From Crambe crambe (taxonomy: Eukaryota; Porifera; Demospongiae; Poecilosclerida; Crambeidae): 64,000 nucleotides of DNA. The DNA lies in contig OZ004588.1 in the NCBI GenBank assembly GCA_963924555.1, forward strand, positions 7,537,205-7,601,204, read 5' to 3'. Under the pieces are notes generated by a model, which was given only the letters and a program-made list of their open reading frames with translations, had not been told where the DNA came from and ran no database searches. This document shows, piece after piece, positions 34,465-45,300 of the stretch; position 1 is the first letter of the stretch; every line of letters starts with the position of its first letter. A program made the position numbers and the translations under genes.

Positions 34465-34718
34465 ATACATTCTATTCTTAGGATCTTCACCTTATAATTA
34501 ATTGGTGCAAATTTTTGTTACTTATTAGTAAATATTTTTATTAGAAACAAAGACATGATAGTGGTTGTGCATGTGCCACTTAGTTCTAATTTTAGTTCCA
34601 ATAAGCGCCATATAAGGCAACGTGTGCCTAAAATTAGAACCGGTCATCTGAAGTATGCACGTTACGTATCCGAATTCTATTTTTACTTGTGACTACCACG
34701 CCCACTCTTTGGAGATGC

Positions 34719-34754
34719 TATAAATTGATCGGTAAGTTCGAGAATGATTCAGCA
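34719..34754 (+). promoter_or_regulatory. TATA box and ARE/MARE-like site of the CNC bZIP gene
   Basis: TATAAA at 34719-34724 in GCTATAAATTG, 90 bp before the ATG. TGATTCAGCA at 34745-34754, about where transcription would begin, is the inverse of TGCTGAATCA, one base from the NF-E2/MARE core TGCTGAGTCA bound by CNC-Maf dimers. Confidence 0.55.
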
Positions 34755-34813
34755 GTTCAGTTGCTAAGAAGGTGAAAGTACAGCAATAGTAGTAAAAAGT
34801 TTCTTCAAGCCTC

Positions 34814-36250
34814 ATGGAGAATTCAAGTAGCAGTAGCTCCAATGGCAGTAGCCCTGTACACCATGCACCTCCTTACTTTCGTCTCAACTCGGAAGTTGTA
34901 GAGAAGCCGTCCTCCCAGGAAGACAGTTTGGGTTTCATGGTAGTGCCTGACAGTTCCGAGTGCCCAGTTTCAAGCAGCCCAGGTCCTAGCAATGGCCCTA
35001 GTTCTCCGGCCAGTGTGAGCAGCAAGGCAGACAATGACGGTGCGAGTGATGTAGAGCTGGAAGGCCAGGGAGACGTGGACGAAGGTTTTGACGAGGAATT
35101 TGAAGAGAAAGAAGTCAATGAAATAGAATCCAACCATTTTGATTTTGGAGATTTGGATCCAAAAGAACTTCAGCAATTACTAGATGTGGATCCTCACTTG
35201 CCGAACCTGGATGACTATGACCTGGGAGTGGATGTTTTGGACTCCGAACAAACCCATCCTATACTCTCCCCTTCCTCAATCAGGAGTGCCAGCATCGTCA
35301 GCAGTCCACACCAACTCTCAGTCTCGGCTTCTCCCCTTTCAGTAGACATGGAGGTCATGCAAATGAACCAGTTCAACGAGTATAATAGAGAGTATAATAG
35401 ATTTAGGGAGTCTGTGGGCAGTGAGGAACCGGCATCTGTACAGAGCTGTGGGAGTGGTACCAGCAATGCAGAAGATCTCCCGCTGGAAATGTTGGTAAAT
35501 GAATGCGTGGTTCCTCAACCCGATACCACTAATGATGCCAGAAACTATCCACCAACGACATTTGCCGGACCAGGTCTCGTAGATTTAGCCGAGACTTCAC
35601 GACTACTCTCTGCCAACACTTTTGACTTTGTCCCAGCCCTGTCATCTGAAATGACTGTTGACACACAGTCCATGTACATGTTTGGAAATGGAACTGGACA
35701 TCTGAGCCTATTGCCAAACAGTAGTCATGTGACATCTGATGCCATTATAAATACTCAAGTGACCACTTTGATGGACTCGACAATGTTTTCTTCACCATCC
35801 CCACAAACACACCCAAGGACTAGCACACTTAGAGAAACTCAGTCACTCTCACCAGCCCCTCATCACTCCCAGCCGTCTACTCCCCCATCCGTGTACTCTA
35901 TTCCATATAACTCCTCCCCCACCACCCCTCCTTCTCCCAGCCCATCAGTAGAACAGGACCAAGTCTCTGTGGAGGACAGAAAGATCATTGAAATGCCATA
36001 CTACCAGTTTCGCAAGCTCCTTGATGATGCCTCTATCCCAGAAAAGAGAAAGGAAGACATGAAAAACATCAGACGAAGGGGAAAGAATAAAGTTGCAGCG
36101 AAAGCCTGCCGACAAAAGAAAATGAGTTTGATTATGGGACTAGAGCAAGAAGTTGAACAATTGAGGAAACAAAAGCAACTTGTGGCAGTTAGGACTCAAA
36201 GTCTAGAGAAAGAAATAGCAGAACTCAAAAGAAAATGTTACAACAGATGA
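34814..36250 (+). CDS. CNC-type bZIP transcription factor (NRF/NFE2-like), intronless
   Basis: Predicted DNA-binding regulator of the cap'n'collar family (Nrf1/2/3, NF-E2, Bach), usually acting with small Maf on oxidative and proteotoxic stress genes. One uninterrupted frame of 478 residues. Acidic, Ser-rich activation region; residues near 120-145 read DLDPKELQQLLDVDPHLPN then DDYDLGVDV, which holds a DLG like the weak KEAP1-binding site of NRF2. I see no ETGE. C-terminal CNC region EMPYYQFRKLLDDASIPEKR, basic region IRRRGKNKVAAKACRQKK and a short zipper with Leu/Met/Val heptads. Family RRRGKNKVAA signature is exact; ACRQKK differs from the usual NCRKRK. Lack of introns in an intron-rich neighbourhood is notable. 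Confidence 0.9.
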   Translation: MENSSSSSSNGSSPVHHAPPYFRLNSEVVEKPSSQEDSLGFMVVPDSSECPVSSSPGPSNGPSSPASVSSKADNDGASDVELEGQGDVDEGFDEEFEEKEVNEIESNHFDFGDLDPKELQQLLDVDPHLPNLDDYDLGVDVLDSEQTHPILSPSSIRSASIVSSPHQLSVSASPLSVDMEVMQMNQFNEYNREYNRFRESVGSEEPASVQSCGSGTSNAEDLPLEMLVNECVVPQPDTTNDARNYPPTTFAGPGLVDLAETSRLLSANTFDFVPALSSEMTVDTQSMYMFGNGTGHLSLLPNSSHVTSDAIINTQVTTLMDSTMFSSPSPQTHPRTSTLRETQSLSPAPHHSQPSTPPSVYSIPYNSSPTTPPSPSPSVEQDQVSVEDRKIIEMPYYQFRKLLDDASIPEKRKEDMKNIRRRGKNKVAAKACRQKKMSLIMGLEQEVEQLRKQKQLVAVRTQSLEKEIAELKRKCYNR

Positions 36251-36395
36251 TGACTCTTTATGTTAGTAATTATTGTCCTTATCATTCACTCACCACTGCC
36301 ATATCTGTTCCATTTTATGTTCATGTCAAAAGTATTATAAATTATTTCTCTTGAGAACATGTGGAATATGTATGGGAGGGACTATGTAAAAGGCA

Positions 36396-37662
36396 CTACG
36401 TGCAATGTTTATGGCCAGTTCCATGATGTAGGGAATTGTTAGTTTTCAGATCTTCTTTGGACTTTACACTAGCTGCAGCATCTTCCTCATCAGATTCAGA
36501 TGAGTTTTCCTCACTGCTGCTACTGCTGTCACTGCTGCTCTCAGTTGGTAGTTCATCATCTGCATTATGTGAAATATGAAATAAGACCCCCAGGTTCTGA
36601 GCCTCGCCCCCACAGAACTTCTCACCTAGTTTTAAACGCTCTTGCAAGACTGGGAGGAATTCCCGTGCTGTTTCATTCTCAGGTTCAAATTCCAAGATCT
36701 TGTGACATAAAATAGTAGCAGCTCTGTACTCGTCTCTTACACAGCAAGACACAAACTATATGTTATAATACACACATCATCAAGATGGACTGACTGCCAG
36801 ATGAGACAGACAGACACAAAAGGTTTCTGCAGGCTATGTCTGTTCTGTTATGTCTGTGCACTGCATGCCTCCTGCCTCATCATTACATTGGGACACATTT
36901 AGTAGTGTCTATTCCATTACTGGTATTTACAATTTTAGAATCATGTTGCATGAACCTATACATGTGGCAGGTATTGCCTGTGAGTCATCAGATAGTGTCA
37001 TCATCATGAGACACCAAGTACATGCATCACATGACCCAACATCGCATATCCTTTCTTAAACTTATTCAAAGTATCATTGAACTTACCTCCGATAACAAAC
37101 TCAGTGGAGCTACACCTGGTGATGATGGACTACCCAGAGCTTTTAAGTCCAACTCCACTCCAGCATTTTTCAGCTCTGTAGCATCATCTACCACTCCTTC
37201 TTCTTCTTCTTCTTCCTCCTCCTCCTCCTCTTCATTATCATCATCATCATTTGACTCACTAGATGAGCTCTCAGTGGTACTTTTATCATCAAACGTTCTT
37301 ATTTCACCAGAACATGATGCACTACTATTGCCATGACAGCAAGATGCCTGAAGTGTTTTCCTTGGAACAACTGGCAGATCATGACTCTCTGTCATTGTCA
37401 ATGACTTGCTGCTATAATAAGAACCATATCCACTAGCAGTATCTGCATTCATATATACAAAGCCTGCTGTAGTGTAACAATACATGCATACCATGCCTGC
37501 AGCATCTTGTAGGTAGCTAACTAGCTCTTCGCTTACCCTCAGGAGGGAGCCTCTCTTGTTCAGACTGCAGCAAAAGATATCATAGCTCATGCCATATCAT
37601 TACTTACTATCTAGCACCTTGAGGGGGCGTACAGACGATGCTCTTGCAGCCGATGAAGCCAT
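36396..37662 (-). CDS. ERICH2: Glutamate-rich protein 2-like (ERICH2)
   Basis: Function of the family is poorly known. Well-supported exons: 37466-37087, 36755-36626, 36559-36396. The conserved C-terminal helical block APLSLLSE-FVSCCVRDEYR and ATILCHKILEFEPENETARE-FLPVLQERL matches ERICH2 (APLELMAEF...LCQMILIYEPEN). Before it lies an acidic stretch with a run of 12 Glu, after it a Ser/Glu-rich tail. The 5' end is less sure: ATG 37662 (MASSAARASSVRPLK); either exons 37662-37618 and 37564-37537 (weak donor AAG|GTGCTA), or a single first exon to about 37606 (strong donor GATA|GTAAGT) spliced straight to 37466; both keep frame. About 248 residues in the first model. Start codons of this gene and GPATCH8 are 79 bp apart. 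Confidence 0.75.
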
Positions 37663-37741
37663 TGTTTACGTTTTTTTTGCATGATAATATTAATTAGATT
37701 GAGTAATTTTGAATTTAATTTCGTATAATTAAAGCAACAAA

Positions 37742-39411
37742 ATGTCGGGTGGGACACAGTCTTCCGACAAGTTTTCAAGGTTTGGAGACAAGAGAAAGAT
37801 AGTAAGCTGTAGATATCTGCCATGCTAGGTTTGTGTGTGCTTTTTGACATATGTAGGGCTCGGATACTTCAGGATATGACGAGTATGTCGAAGGAGTAGA
37901 GGCTGATGAAACCACCTCCTTAGAAACACCATTGCAGGAGGTACATTTTTAAAAACGAGCACGAGCTTTAGCTAGCTTTGCATGCTACCAATGGCCGGGC
38001 AGGCGTACTCCCCCCATCACCTACCTTGTCTAGGACAATATGGGATTCAAGCTCATTCAAAAGTTGGGCTGGCAGAATGGTACTGGTCTGGGAAAGTTTG
38101 AACAAGGTTTGTTAGTGCATATTACATAGTCTGTAATGACACTGGTGACTAGTCGTGTTTGTACCATAGGACGAGTCGATCCTGTCCCTTTTGAGATGAA
38201 AGATGACCACATGGGGCTGGGACGATGGACTCTAGAGGTATGTCAACTCCCTTATCACCACAAATGTGTATTTACATTTGTGATACAGCTGGAGCTAGCT
38301 CAGGATGCCACAGAGAAGCGACGACAAATGGAAGCAGAGAAAGAGTTGACCGATGACTTGATGGAGAAGTATCGTGAGAAGGCCGAGAAGGATAAGATGA
38401 TCAACGAAACACTAACTGAAATGAATAAAGCATTCTACTGTGAGCTATGCGACAGGCAGTACACCAAGTACTCTGAATATGACAACCATATCAATTCCTA
38501 TAGCCATCATCATGAGCAGGTCAGCAAGCCCCTGGGATTAAATCCTTTTATTGAGGGGTATTATACACATACAGAGACTGCGAGATCTGAAAGAATACGA
38601 GACTGGAAGGAAATTTGGTAGGTAATCATTAGTTGGGTATGCATGTTTTAGCAGTGGGATATACCAGGTGGACGTAGAGGCAACCAGGAACAAAAGGAGA
38701 AGATGTTGGCAGCTCAAATGGTGGCCATTGAACGAGCTCAAATGAGAATGAGGCAGCAGAAACGGTATATTTTATATTGCCCCTAGTAATTATAGATGTC
38801 CCTTTAAAATGAATTTCAGGAAGAAGAAAGGAACTTTCTCTCCTGGTTTTAAGCCAATTGGTGATCCTGGTGGAGGTGTTACTAGCATACACGACATCTC
38901 CACTTCCAACAGCTCAGAGTCTATGAATGAGAAAAGACCATTGGAAAACACAGAGTCTCAGGAAAAGATTGCTGAAAAGAAAAGGAAGCTTGCTAGATAT
39001 GGTCTGAAGTTTCAATCAGCAGGCACCTTGATGTCGATAGGGGAACTGCTTGGGAAGGATACACCCCTTCAACAGGGAAGTCCAGCAAAGATTTCTGAAA
39101 AACCCAACCAACTTGATTCCGAGAAGATTACTGATAGGAGAGCACAGGATAAAGCTGCCATGATCCAGGGAATAAAGGGATCTTACACAACTATGTGGGA
39201 CAAGGAAGGGGAAACGGGTAAACGTGCTGACATTTCAAAACCTCTGCCTGTCAGTTCGCAGAAAGCTCCACCCCCTTTGATGAGTAGGCAGAGAGAACTC
39301 ATTATGGAGAAAGCGGCAGGGAGTGACTCTGATGATGAAGATCAAACTCTAACTGCCAAAACCCTCATTAAAAGAACACCTGTATTTAAATTCAAAATAG
39401 GGAAAAAGTAG
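37742..39411 (+). CDS. GPATCH8: G-patch and C2H2 zinc-finger protein (GPATCH8-like)
   Basis: Probable nuclear RNA-processing factor; G-patch domains activate DEAH helicases. Exons 37742-37801, 37857-37940, 38034-38106, 38170-38237, 38289-38519, 38575-38617, 38668-38764, 38820-39411; 415 residues. Order of elements equals GPATCH8: FSRFGDKRK, acidic stretch, G-patch DNMGFKLIQKLGWQNGTGLG with GRVDPVPFEMKDDHMGLGRW, coiled coil DATEKRRQMEAEKELTDD, then the finger FYCELCDRQYTKYSEYDNHI with paired His (NSYSHHHEQRLRDLK). The very long Ser/Arg-rich tail of vertebrate GPATCH8 is absent; here the C-terminus is a Lys-rich 200 residues ending FKFKIGKK. FAIM follows after only 117 bp on the same strand. 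Confidence 0.9.
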
Positions 39412-39528
39412 GTAATTATTATTCCAAATGATGCCCACTATTTACTCAGCCTGTTCTAAATAAAGCACGCCATCATTAACAGAATGCGTTTTATTTTCGA
39501 ACAAGCCTATCTCTATTGCACCGTTTAG

Positions 39529-40377
39529 ATGAGCGTAGAAAGCGAGAATCCTGGTGACATAGCGGCCGTATGGGATGTGAAGCTGGCCGACGGGATACAC
39601 AAGGTTGTATTTGAACATGGAACAACTTCTGGAAAGAGAGTCATCACTGTAGATGGAAAGGAGGTAGGTGGTGATGTCTAATTCATGGAAACGGGTCGAT
39701 CTAACGCATGATTTATGTCCCAAGATTTTCAGAAAGAATTGGATGTTCCGATTGGTTGGTTCAGAGTGTTTCAAGATAGGAAAGAGAGTGGCAGAGATTT
39801 CAATTGCCTCTAATGGCATGACTTTTGAGTATATGTTGACCATTGATGGAAAGTCACTCAAGAAGTTTGTGGAGGCTCAAGCAAAGAATACGCGTGTGTG
39901 GCTACCTCAATTTGACCAGGGGAACCCACACAGAGTGGTCTTGGGTAAGAAATTGTTCTTGATATCACAACTGTTTACTGCCTATCATTAATGTAGATAT
40001 TGAGACCATGGATGTTTATGTGGATGGCAAGAAAACAGAAACGGTGGTAAGTTCTCACCTTGTTTCTTGTGTGTGTGATAATAGGTGTGTACAAGTGTTA
40101 AAATGCAAAGTATCTTTCTCATTCTTAAAAACAATCACAGCAGCTCTCTGCTGGTGTTTTAAAATCAATGGATCAAGTGAAGTATTGTACTTTATTCAGA
40201 GGATTGTCCCTTTTTTTTCAGGGTGAATTCACTGACAATGGTTGTGAGACACACTTCACAGTTGCTGAACACAGTGGCTATATAAAGGCAGTTAGTTCAG
40301 GACACAAGGTTACAGGCCTTAACTACAGTCTGGTCTTTGAGGACATCGAATTAAAGCCAGTTAAAGAACTCCTGTAA
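39529..40377 (+). CDS. FAIM: Fas apoptotic inhibitory molecule 1
   Basis: Small soluble beta-sandwich protein; in mammals it modulates Fas and NF-kB signalling and resists protein aggregation. Exons 39529-39663, 39725-39944, 39997-40046, 40222-40377; 186 residues, human 179. Matches along the length: AAVWDVKLADGIHKVVFEHG, TTSGKRVITVDGKE, IFRKNWMFRLVG, LTIDGKSLKKFVE, METMDVYVDG-type DVYVDGKKTET, GEFTDNGCETHF and YIKAVSSGHK. No signal peptide or membrane segment. Tail to tail with SLC35B1. Confidence 0.95.
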
Positions 40378-40501
40378 CTTATTCCTGCCTTGATGGCATG
40401 GCAACCCGTTCACTTATCATTAAATTCATCATAAATAATTCTTCTATAAACTTGCTATTATGGTGTGACATGTATGGCGTATGTACCTGGTGATCTGATA
40501 A

Positions 40502-42134
40502 TTATTTTTTTGAGGTTTTTCCGAAATAAACATCAATGCCAAGACCCAGAAAGACCAGAAAGACACCAATCCATTGGCGGAAGTGAACTGGGTTACTGAA
40601 GATGATGACTGATGCCAAGATAGTGAAGAACTTCCGTGTTGTGGTGATGATGGAAGTAGTAAGAGGACCAAAGTTTGTCACCGTCAGGAAAATGAAGTTC
40701 TGCAAATTTTAAATCATAGTAATGCCTGATTATATTGACTGGTTACCAACACACCTGTCCTATAGCACTGGCTACACTGAAGGCACCAATATTTAAGAGT
40801 ACTGTGGGATGGGTTTGTATGAAAGCTGTGACCCTCCAGAGTTCTCCAGATAGAATCACTGCTGCTGACAAGTACACTGCTGAGAATACGTTCACTGCAT
40901 ACATCATGTGATAGGCAGAGATGTCATAGCTAGCCCTCAGTTTATCCTGCAGTATTCCTGTCAGTCCATCCAACAGCAAAGACAATAGCTACAAGAAAAA
41001 AGCCAAGAGGTTTTCAGTTCCAACCCCATACCTTGACTCAGTGTTATTGGTCTTGTAAAAAAAAAATCAGGCGAAATATAGACTTGGGCAACCTATTTTA
41101 GGTTCACCAATATTTAGTGGTGATCTCAAATTTCTCATAACCTTGGTAAATTTCCCAAAACATACTTTCAAATTGAATGAGCAAATACTCTCTCACTCAC
41201 CACTAACAACTCTCCAAATCCAATGGTGTCCATAAACTTGTGCTGGTCACTTTTAGTCCCAGGCCCACCACCTTCTTTGTACAGAAATAAAGCCACACCC
41301 GCTACTATTAGCAGTACAACCAGATACTTGATACGAGGGTACTGTTTTCCACCAATGAGTACACCCAGTAGCAGAATGGGGATCGGTTTAGCAGATTTCC
41401 CCAGGACCTACTCGGGATTAATCAGGTGATTCATAAAAGCAATATTGCAGTGTACACATTGCATACTGACCTGTGTCGGGTATGAAATCCAATTCAGGGA
41501 GGAGTTACTAGACACCATGGCAGCCACATAGGTAAAGGAGAGCATGGTGAACAAATTGTATGGGGAAAGAGAGACTTCCAGTTTTCGGACACTGCAAACT
41601 TTGAAAAGAAAGCAGGTATAGATAAGTGTAAAGTGATCTCCATTTTACTTACCTACTCTTGCAAAGAGTGCATTGATAATGCATTGTACCAGTACCATAA
41701 ACAGGAAGAATCTGAAATATTCTCCTCCAAACTTTCTCTTGGTGCTGAAGTATTATATGGTAAGGTGTCATCAATCAGCTAAGTTTGTACGTACATCAAT
41801 GGTTACATGATACTTACATTTTCTCTTGAAGTAGTCCATAAATAAAGTAGGAGATGAAGATTCCAAAGAAACACACTAGCAAAAATGACCCACTTCTGCT
41901 GCCGCCACTGCTAGAATTGCCATTAGATCCCTTTGGGGTGCTATCACTGTCTGAAGATGAAAATAAATCACTTACATCTATTAGTAATAATTATCACTAC
42001 TAACCATTTATAGCTATTGGCTGTATTTGAACGATGGGCTGTTCAGAGTTCATCTTTTTTCTCTTCCTTGTAGAGTTATTTAATTCTGTGGCTTCTCCGT
42101 GGCTTGTTTCTTTATTGTTACCCACGCTTGCCAT
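40502..42134 (-). CDS. SLC35B1: SLC35B1, endoplasmic reticulum nucleotide-sugar/ATP exchanger family
   Basis: Multi-pass transporter of the DMT fold; vertebrate SLC35B1 carries ATP/ADP across the ER membrane (earlier UDP-galactose transporter related, UGTREL1). Exons 42134-42005, 41950-41818, 41744-41653, 41598-41471, 41407-41201, 40988-40755, 40699-40502; 373 residues. Matches: [107 protein letters not shown] Ser/Gly-rich cytosolic N-terminal extension of about 60 residues is absent in human (322 residues). Intron 5 holds a fragment of the AT-rich repeat family. Confidence 0.95.
41030..41160. repeat. Fragment of the interspersed AT-rich repeat
   Basis: TTATTGGTCTTGTAAAAA, ATAGACTTGGGCAACC and TGGTAAATTTCCCAAAA match the 9770-10505 family. 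Intronic in SLC35B1. Confidence 0.5.
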
Positions 42135-42385
42135 ACTACGACTGATTTATATGAACCTGCATGCAACACAAGCGCTTGTGTGTTAGGTGGTGGGGCTCGA
42201 TGCCAGTCAAAGCAAATACACTTCCAAACCGCAACAAAGAAGGTACGAATCGTCAAATGAATGAGTTTGCCACGCTTATACAATAGGATCTAGGAAATGA
42301 TGGTCATGTCAGCAGACGTACTAAGTTAGTTGGGAATGATCGCCACTTTAAAAACACATTATATAAAGCTATGAAAAATAGGTTT

Positions 42386-45300
42386 CTATGGACGAGTTGG
42401 ATTCAGGGGGAGGCCGTATAGGACAGGTGCTGCACCAACCAGCCACCTGAGTTTGCAGGCATGTCTTGCTTCATTGATGAGGAGAGGGAGGGAGGAGGAC
42501 TGGGTGTCATGCAACATCCCCGAGGGCAATGAGTTGAGCAGAGCTTGAACCAGGGCTTTACAGAAACGGTCGATATCTCCATCGGTCACATTCCAGAGAC
42601 AACCAACCACTGCAGGACTAAGGGGAGAGCAAGATAAACAGTGCTAAATTGCTAATCCCATCCTGTACTGGAGATAAGACTCACCATCCAGCTAGGAGAT
42701 AGTTGAGGGGGTAGCCAGTGGGATCACAGTGTCCATCTGGAGAGAGCTGAGCAGAACTGCAGCCTATCAGCAGTGCAGTAGCAGTGCAGTGAAGGGAGTG
42801 GAGGGTATTATTCCCTAGATAACGACCCACATTGTGTCCACAATACCTGCAATCACAAAATTGTTTTGTCAAAAGAGATGATTCCTCAAATAAAGGTACT
42901 TACACATAGAGATCCTTTTCCTGGAGAGCTGTAGATAGCTTGCTTGGGTCAGGAGGCTGACCTACAACACCATTCCAACCCTTCTCATTGGAAAACCAGT
43001 CACCAAACATCTTTTCAGTCTTCTTCAAGTCACCTTGAGGATTCACTACAAAGTAGGTGGAGTGAACGTCCACAGATCCAATGTCTTCATATCCAACCTA
43101 AGTAACGTCAATACATGATATCAGCCAGCATCTGAAAACTTTGTGTGGGTTACCATGGTCTTGTGTGCAGCAGCAAAAGACAGTGAAGGCATGCGAGTGA
43201 TGATACAGTCCTGGAGGATGGGAAGTGATTCCCATGGCAATTGATGCAGATGACGTCCTAGTATCAGAAGGATGGGGCCACTAGCTGAGGTCAATGCAGC
43301 CTGATCTCCATCATCAAAGCTGTTGGACTGCAATGCAGTAAGGCACTCTTCCAGCTGGTCATTGAGCCGGCGACGAGCTGTCCACCATTCCTTGCAGTTT
43401 TTCAAACTCACGCTGGTCCCTGCTTCCTCCAAGACCATCACACACTCGTGAAGAGCAGCCTCCACTTCATCCCCATCCAATCTAATCATTGTAATCATAG
43501 GGGCACTTTCATCCCCTGAACTAGCACACGGTGGTGTTGTCTTGGTGATGAGGAGGTGGGAGGGGCTTAATGGGTGTGTCCTTGGAGAGAGTGTGAGCGT
43601 GAGGATAGTCCAGTGAGGAGGGAAGAGGGAGATGTGGGAGGAGGTATGATGGGGAGTGAGGGGAAATGAAGGAGGGAGAAGGAGGGAACGTGCCTTGAGT
43701 AGAGACTTATTTGCTGGTGAAAGTAGATAGGGAGAAGATGGACAGAGAGCTTCCCTCACCTCCATCAGATGATCCATTGCTGACTTGGAGCCACTGGCAC
43801 CGTGCAATTTCCTGGGGGGGGAAGAAACCTAAAATTAATGCCCTAAGTAGAATTGAACACACCTTATTTTCTTTCCTATGACACGGACAGCCTGGTGGGA
43901 CAAGGAAAGCTGGTGGGCTAGGGAAAGGAAGTGATGGGCGTGGTCCGGTTGAGTAAGAAGACAGCCCAACCAGAGACAGACCTCTCTCAGTAAAATGGCT
44001 GGCATGACAGGAAAACACAACTGATAGCTCCTCATGAATGCATTTACAGATTCCTCCAGACACTGCTTCCATCTCTTACTTTTCCTTCCCCCAGACCACA
44101 TCCTTTCCAGCACATCGGGGTCATTGGTCTCCAACTTCTGCATCTGGGACACGCCCATGTAGTAGTGAAGGCGAGCCAAGACTACAGTCATTTCATAACT
44201 TCCACAACTTGCTAGTTCAGCTAGAGCTTCTGATACAATACACTCAGCCTCTTTCGGTTGCTTCAGCCTGAGAAAACATGCAGCTCGAGTGCAAGCCACC
44301 TCCCCCCTTGTAAGTGCCACACTCTCCTTCTGGCCTGGAACTTTGTTCTCTGATTTGTCCCTGCCAGTTGCTACCGTGGCACTCTTCACTCTTCTGCCTC
44401 GACCCTTTGGTCGAGATTTGACCTCTGACCTTTGAGATGGTGTTGAAGTGATGAATGGGAGAGGAACAGGATCCAGATCCACTCTTATCTTGGACGATTG
44501 CTGATTCAATAAATTGTTAGTTTCTTCCAAAGCACTTTCCACTAAGCTCACATCATTAGTCGAACTGTCATCAGGAGGAGTGGCACAGTCAGTCGCATGA
44601 CTAGAAGTCAGATTGTCGAGGGAGTGACGAGAAGTAAGGGAGATTAGCCTGGCAGTGTGAGAGAGCCATATGTAACTGCAGCAAGACTGACAAACACACG
44701 AACCAGGATGCGTGCATAAGTTGGGCAGCTGGTGGGCTTTATTTGGAGGAAAAGATGAATCAGTAATGGTCAGATGAGAGAGGTTTTGAATGATTGTTGA
44801 CTGATTAGTGGAAGGCATCTGGTCAGTGGTACTTTCTTCATGAGGAACGTCTAGAGTGGGAGTGGTCTTGGAAGGGCCGAGACAAGGGGATGCAGGGAAG
44901 TATCGGAGGAAATGAGTACAATCCAGTAAACGAGAAAGTTGTGATGATAAACAGCAGGTAGGACCCAGCTCTCCACGCTCTACAAATACTTCACACAACA
45001 GCAGCAAAAACTCACAGTACCTACAAGTTAATAAAACAATTCTATATGATGCCCACCTATTTAAAGTATTGGACAGACCATCCATGGAGCTGAAGGGCCT
45101 TGGATAGCATGGCACCCTCCCTGGCATAGTAGTATGCTTCTCCCATCAGTCCCTGCAGACAATAGAGGTGGCTGGCTGTACGGAGTGCCTCCAAGAGAGA
45201 GAGAAGGATGCGCCATGATAGAGCATCACTGGATAGCTGTTTCTGGCCAGGGGGTACGTTTTCCTCCTGTGCCTTCTCACACTGCATGTTTTTATGATCA

